Positions 41,109 through 43,945 of a DNA stretch of 43,945 nt are shown in pieces. Location of the stretch: positions 180,638 through 224,582 of the forward strand of contig FN648446.1 in NCBI GenBank assembly GCA_000310025.1, written 5' to 3'. A program made the position numbers and the translations under genes. The first letter of the stretch is position 1; every line of letters starts with the position of its first letter. The DNA is from Ectocarpus siliculosus. Lineage: Eukaryota > Sar > Phaeophyceae > Ectocarpales > Ectocarpaceae. The notes under the pieces are model-generated. The model saw only the letters and a list, made by a program, of their open reading frames with translations. It had not been told where the DNA came from and made no database searches.

Positions 41109-42531
41109 GTGAGCGCGGCGATCGATCGGAGGGCGGTTAAAAATGTTTTTTTTTTCTGTTCCTTAGATCGATGGTCATTTCTGCCTGTCCCCCCCGCTGG
41201 GTGTTGCCGTAGGAGACATGACGTATGATATCACAAACCCTGGACCGATTTCCTATTTTCAAAGCTCGATTACTCTTCAGGAAAAACAGGCAAGGTGCTG
41301 GAAATGGCGGCGTTGGAACCGTCTCGTCGAGAGCTTTCCGGAAACATGTCATCGTTTGAGACATCCATTTCGTCGTGGAGTAACCGAGCTGTGAAAAATC
41401 GGTCAAGGGGGTATGGTATCTTATGCGCAATATACGGTATCCAGTCGGGGGAGGTGTTGGCGGTGCGTTGTTAAAAGACAACCTTTTGGGGGGGCGAGTG
41501 ATCGTCGGAGAGAGCGAGAGAAGGCACGCAAAGGAGCAGAGATCAGGACAAACCGAGACGAGTAGAGAGTTAGTCTCAAACACCGTGTAGGGGCGGCGGC
41601 GGCGGGGGGGGCGGGGGGTAGAGAGCCGCACGCACGGGTGTTGAAGATAAGGAGTACATAGATTAGTCTGATATCCGCGTTGAACTTGCTTGCTGCACAT
41701 TCCATGAAGTGTAGCTGCGCTAATCTCTCGCGTACGTACCGCGCCGCATGTCTTCCCGCAAACAGACGCATGGCCTTTTTCGCGTGCTCTTGCCCCGCCT
41801 GCCGCGCGCGTCTAGTCTTTACGATTGCAGCACCCAGGGTCGAGTTCCGTCGAGAAGACGGGGGCGCTCAAGATTGCCAACTTTAGTTCTTCCAGGCGTG
41901 TCTCTTCTTCTTCGAAACACAGGTGAAACTTCCGCATGAAAGACTCGGACATAGTGCCGGTCGCCCCGGTGGTCTATTTGGTATCCTCGAAACCTTCTGG
42001 AGGTCAGGTCAGGGGTTCGAATCCCGGCGTAAGCGAGCTTTTCTTGCAAAGTGAGTTTTTCTCTCGCTTCCGCTTCTGGCCTAGTGGATAGCGCTAGTTC
42101 GTGTGTACACAGAGGGAAGAGAGTGCTGAACTCTTCTCGAATCAAAAATCGAAGGCAAAGTACCGCAGGAGGGGAGGGTAGAGAGGGGCTCTTCTGTGTG
42201 ACCACGGCACTAGTGTTGTGAGGGTTGATTTGAAGTGAAGAGAAAAAAAATAAATATAGCAGAATCACACCTCACAAGAGGTGAACGAGTACGCATGTTT
42301 GCAGCAATATCTGCATTTGGCGCAATTTTCGCCTGTCGAAATTCGCTTATTTTCCTAGAGGAAAACGTCGAATTTGAGTAAAAAGTGTACCACCCCGTCG
42401 TCTCACTACACACAAAAATGACGAAAATCACAACTACGTTACACCTACAACCTATCTATGTATTCTGTGTTACGTACACACAAGAGTATCCTTCCTGTCA
42501 TCCCACTACCGCCCCGGCTAACAAATCGTAG
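41109..42531. other. Probable intron or intergenic region holding a tRNA-derived repeat
   Basis: Apart from the tRNA-like segment at 41955-42102 I see no gene. A minus-strand open frame at 42268-41819 contains AGIRTPDL, which is how a tRNA T-arm reads when translated, so it is not a protein. Confidence 0.45.
41955..42102 (+). repeat. tRNA-derived SINE-like segment
   Basis: An A-box-like word (ggtggtctatttggtat, about 41968-41984) is followed 45 bases on by a canonical B box/T-arm (ggggttcgaatccc, 42012-42025). Short end pairing cgcc (41962-41965) with ggcg (42026-42029) imitates an acceptor stem, but the T-stem and anticodon stem are imperfect, so a functional tRNA is unlikely. A second A-box-like word (tggcctagtggatagcgc) starts at 42077. 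Two tRNA-like heads in 150 bases suggest a composite SINE. Confidence 0.5.
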
Positions 42532-43790
42532 GGTCGGTGATGACGTCAGTCGGCAATCAACCGCTCGAGTGAGGGCCCCCAGCATTACCCGCGGGCGGCG
42601 CACTACGCCACAGGCCGCCGCCGCCAGCGACAAAGGCGAGTCTGGAGCGATAGAAGAGACGGCGACGACGGTGACGACGAAAAAAACGGCAGCGGCGGCG
42701 GCGGCGGCGGCGGCGGCGACGGCGGATCCTCCCCTTGTCCTGCGGCGGGCGGTGTCAGCGCCGACGAAGAGTCGCGCCGGTAGCAGCAGCAGCAGCAGCA
42801 GCTGCTGCTGCGGAGGCGGGGATGACGGCAACGACGGCGAAGAACCCGCACGTTCGAGGGATATTAGTGCAGTGTCGACAGCGGGAGAGGCACAGGCCGC
42901 CCCGGGGGCGGCTACGGCCGTTGTTGCCGCCGAACGCCAGCGGGCAAGCAGGCAGCAGCAGCGGCAGGGTTCGTTGCCCCTTCACACGTCGAGCGGTCGG
43001 AAAAAGCCTTCAAGGGTGCTGGAGAACCGAGGCCGCCGCGCGTCTGGGAGCGTTACTATGGTCTCTGCCGGCGCTTCTACTGCCGCTTGTCCCGCGGCTG
43101 GTACAGCTGCCGCCGCGACCGCCGCTGCCGCTGCCGCGGGTTGGACCGAAGGAATTTCTATGCACAGCGATGACGGGGGCGCCGGCCGTTACCGACGCGT
43201 CGTGACGCGAAGGTCCTCAGACACGGCGCGCCCGGCGGTGGATCTGGGTCAGAAGGAGCAGGCATGGAAGAGGTGACACAATAAACGACGACCGACACAC
43301 TGTCTCTGTCCCCTAATCAGAGCAAGTATTTCTTTTTTGTCAAAGCAAGTTCAAATGTATGCCGCACACAATCACGTACTGCGTGATTGTTGTTCTCGGC
43401 GGCGAGGCGCTTTTGCCCCCCCCCGCTTGTGGGTATGGCCCGGGATGTCTTTCTGGGGGTCCGCCGTAACTGAACGGAACGTGCAAATACATGCGGCTCG
43501 CCAACCTCCCTCCGCCTCCACGCGCGCGCGCCTTTCAACGTAGCCAGCGCGCTGACTCGTCTCCCGCCCCCTCCCGCCGAATCGATTTCGCAGAGAAAGG
43601 GCGCAGCTCCTGACGGTGATAAAACTCCAGCACAGGCAGCTGATGATGCGGCCGTCCTCCTCGTCTTCCTGCAGCTGGGCCGACGCTTCCCCGTCAGGAG
43701 ACAGCGTCGGCACCGCCAGCACGGCGGCCACGACCGCCCCTCCCGCCGAGCCGGCGAGCCCCAGGTCCAGCCCCTGCGTATCGAGCGTAA

Positions 43791-43826
<36 letters not shown>

Positions 43827-43945
43827 TGCAGCCGCGACAGCGGCATCGCCCTTCACGCCCGTCGCAGTCGCTAACCCCGCCACCTGCCGCAAAAGAAGCT
43901 CCCATCATCGCCTCGAGGCCGCCACCTGTCACGAACGACTACGAC
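42532..43945 (+). CDS. Low-complexity protein with coiled-coil segment (3' partial)
   Basis: Two exons are proposed: one from about 42532 (or 42614) to 43272, and one from 43594 off the right edge. The join is in phase 2 (AAG AG/gtgaca with cag/A) and produces an uninterrupted helix, QKEQAWKR continuing ERAQLLTVIKLQHRQLM. That makes the splice more likely than the stop TGA directly after AGG at 43274. The first exon is Ala/Ser/Gly-rich with Ala, Ser and Cys runs from GCG and AGC/TGC repeats; the second continues Ser/Thr/Pro-rich with ten prolines near its middle. No domain is recognised. The 5' acceptor is uncertain: tcgtag before 42532 gives phase 2, and gccacag before 42614 gives phase 0, which would suit the candidate exon ending at 41108. 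AATAAA at 43280 would then lie in the intron. Confidence 0.45.
43791..43826. repeat. CGC/CCG triplet repeat encoding polyPro
   Basis: About twelve CGC-type triplets. In the proposed plus-strand exon frame they encode ten prolines; on the minus strand they read as polyGly or polyAla. Confidence 0.85.

Noticed and set aside
41955-42035. Functional tRNA gene
   Set aside because: The B box is perfect, but the T-stem has mismatches and the anticodon arm closes only four pairs around an oversized loop.
41819-42268. 149-codon minus-strand frame containing AGIRTPDL
   Set aside because: This peptide is the translation of a tRNA T-arm in a SINE-like element, not a protein.
43274-43285. Stop TGA followed at once by AATAAA as the end of the right-hand gene
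   Set aside because: Splicing at AAG AG/gtgaca to the exon at 43594 gives a continuous helix in phase, which is a better explanation, though premature polyadenylation cannot be ruled out.
1-43945. CRISPR arrays, rRNA genes or bacterial operons
   Set aside because: No regularly spaced direct repeats, no rRNA-like stretches and no ribosome-binding-site-led gene strings were seen; the gene structures are eukaryotic.

Overview
The window looks like nuclear DNA of a eukaryote with intron-rich genes. Exons are short to medium, introns run from about 0.1 to 1.6 kb with GT..AG ends, coding GC is high, and there are many CAG/CTG, CCG and TC microsatellites. The gene set fits a flagellate-forming stramenopile alga, most likely a brown alga of the Ectocarpus type: a secreted polysaccharide-active protein with a WSC domain and a fungal-type CBM1, a CEP19-like ciliary protein, RPL17/uL22 and a ZNF706-like protein. 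The organism is an inference from content, not from a marker gene. The assembly looks like a Sanger-style draft: one contig end is low quality (1-420), there is a 100-N gap (19538-19637), and several apparent homopolymer frameshifts.

Layout. (1) 946-1613, plus: the last two exons of an unrecognised multi-pass membrane protein. (2) 4148-8092, minus: a very long low-complexity protein with a coiled coil and a polyQ tract, probably extended upstream by exons as far as 12708. (3) 14446-23770, minus: a 13-exon gene, the centrepiece of the window. I reconstruct it as signal peptide, lytic polysaccharide monooxygenase (LPMO)-like catalytic domain beginning with His at the mature N-terminus, Thr/Pro linker, WSC domain, CBM1, second linker and a C-terminal CBM6/CBM35-like module. 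Every splice phase agrees except at one nine-base G run. (4) 24677-28202, plus: a CEP19-like protein with an extension of about 800 residues, divergent from (3). (5) 30438-31976, minus: a 79-residue ZNF706/At2g23090-like zinc-finger protein. (6) 32655-37815, plus: the complete eight-exon gene for ribosomal protein uL22 (RPL17), divergent from (5). (7) 39257 to the right edge, plus: scattered exons of one or more low-complexity, coiled-coil proteins, running off the window.

Mobile and repetitive DNA is modest: a LINE reverse-transcriptase tail inside intron 4 of the LPMO-like gene, a tRNA-derived SINE-like segment near 41955-42102, and several short tandem arrays. The N gap appears to be false. 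The low-quality sequence on its left is a second reading of the sequence on its right, so about 0.5 kb is duplicated by the assembly.

The genes do not form an operon-like unit. The clearest functional story is extracellular: the multidomain LPMO-like protein combines an oxidative active site with three carbohydrate-binding or wall-associated modules, which would suit remodelling or defence at a cellulose-containing algal wall. All exon boundaries were derived by eye from splice signals, reading phase and family motifs; no search was run.
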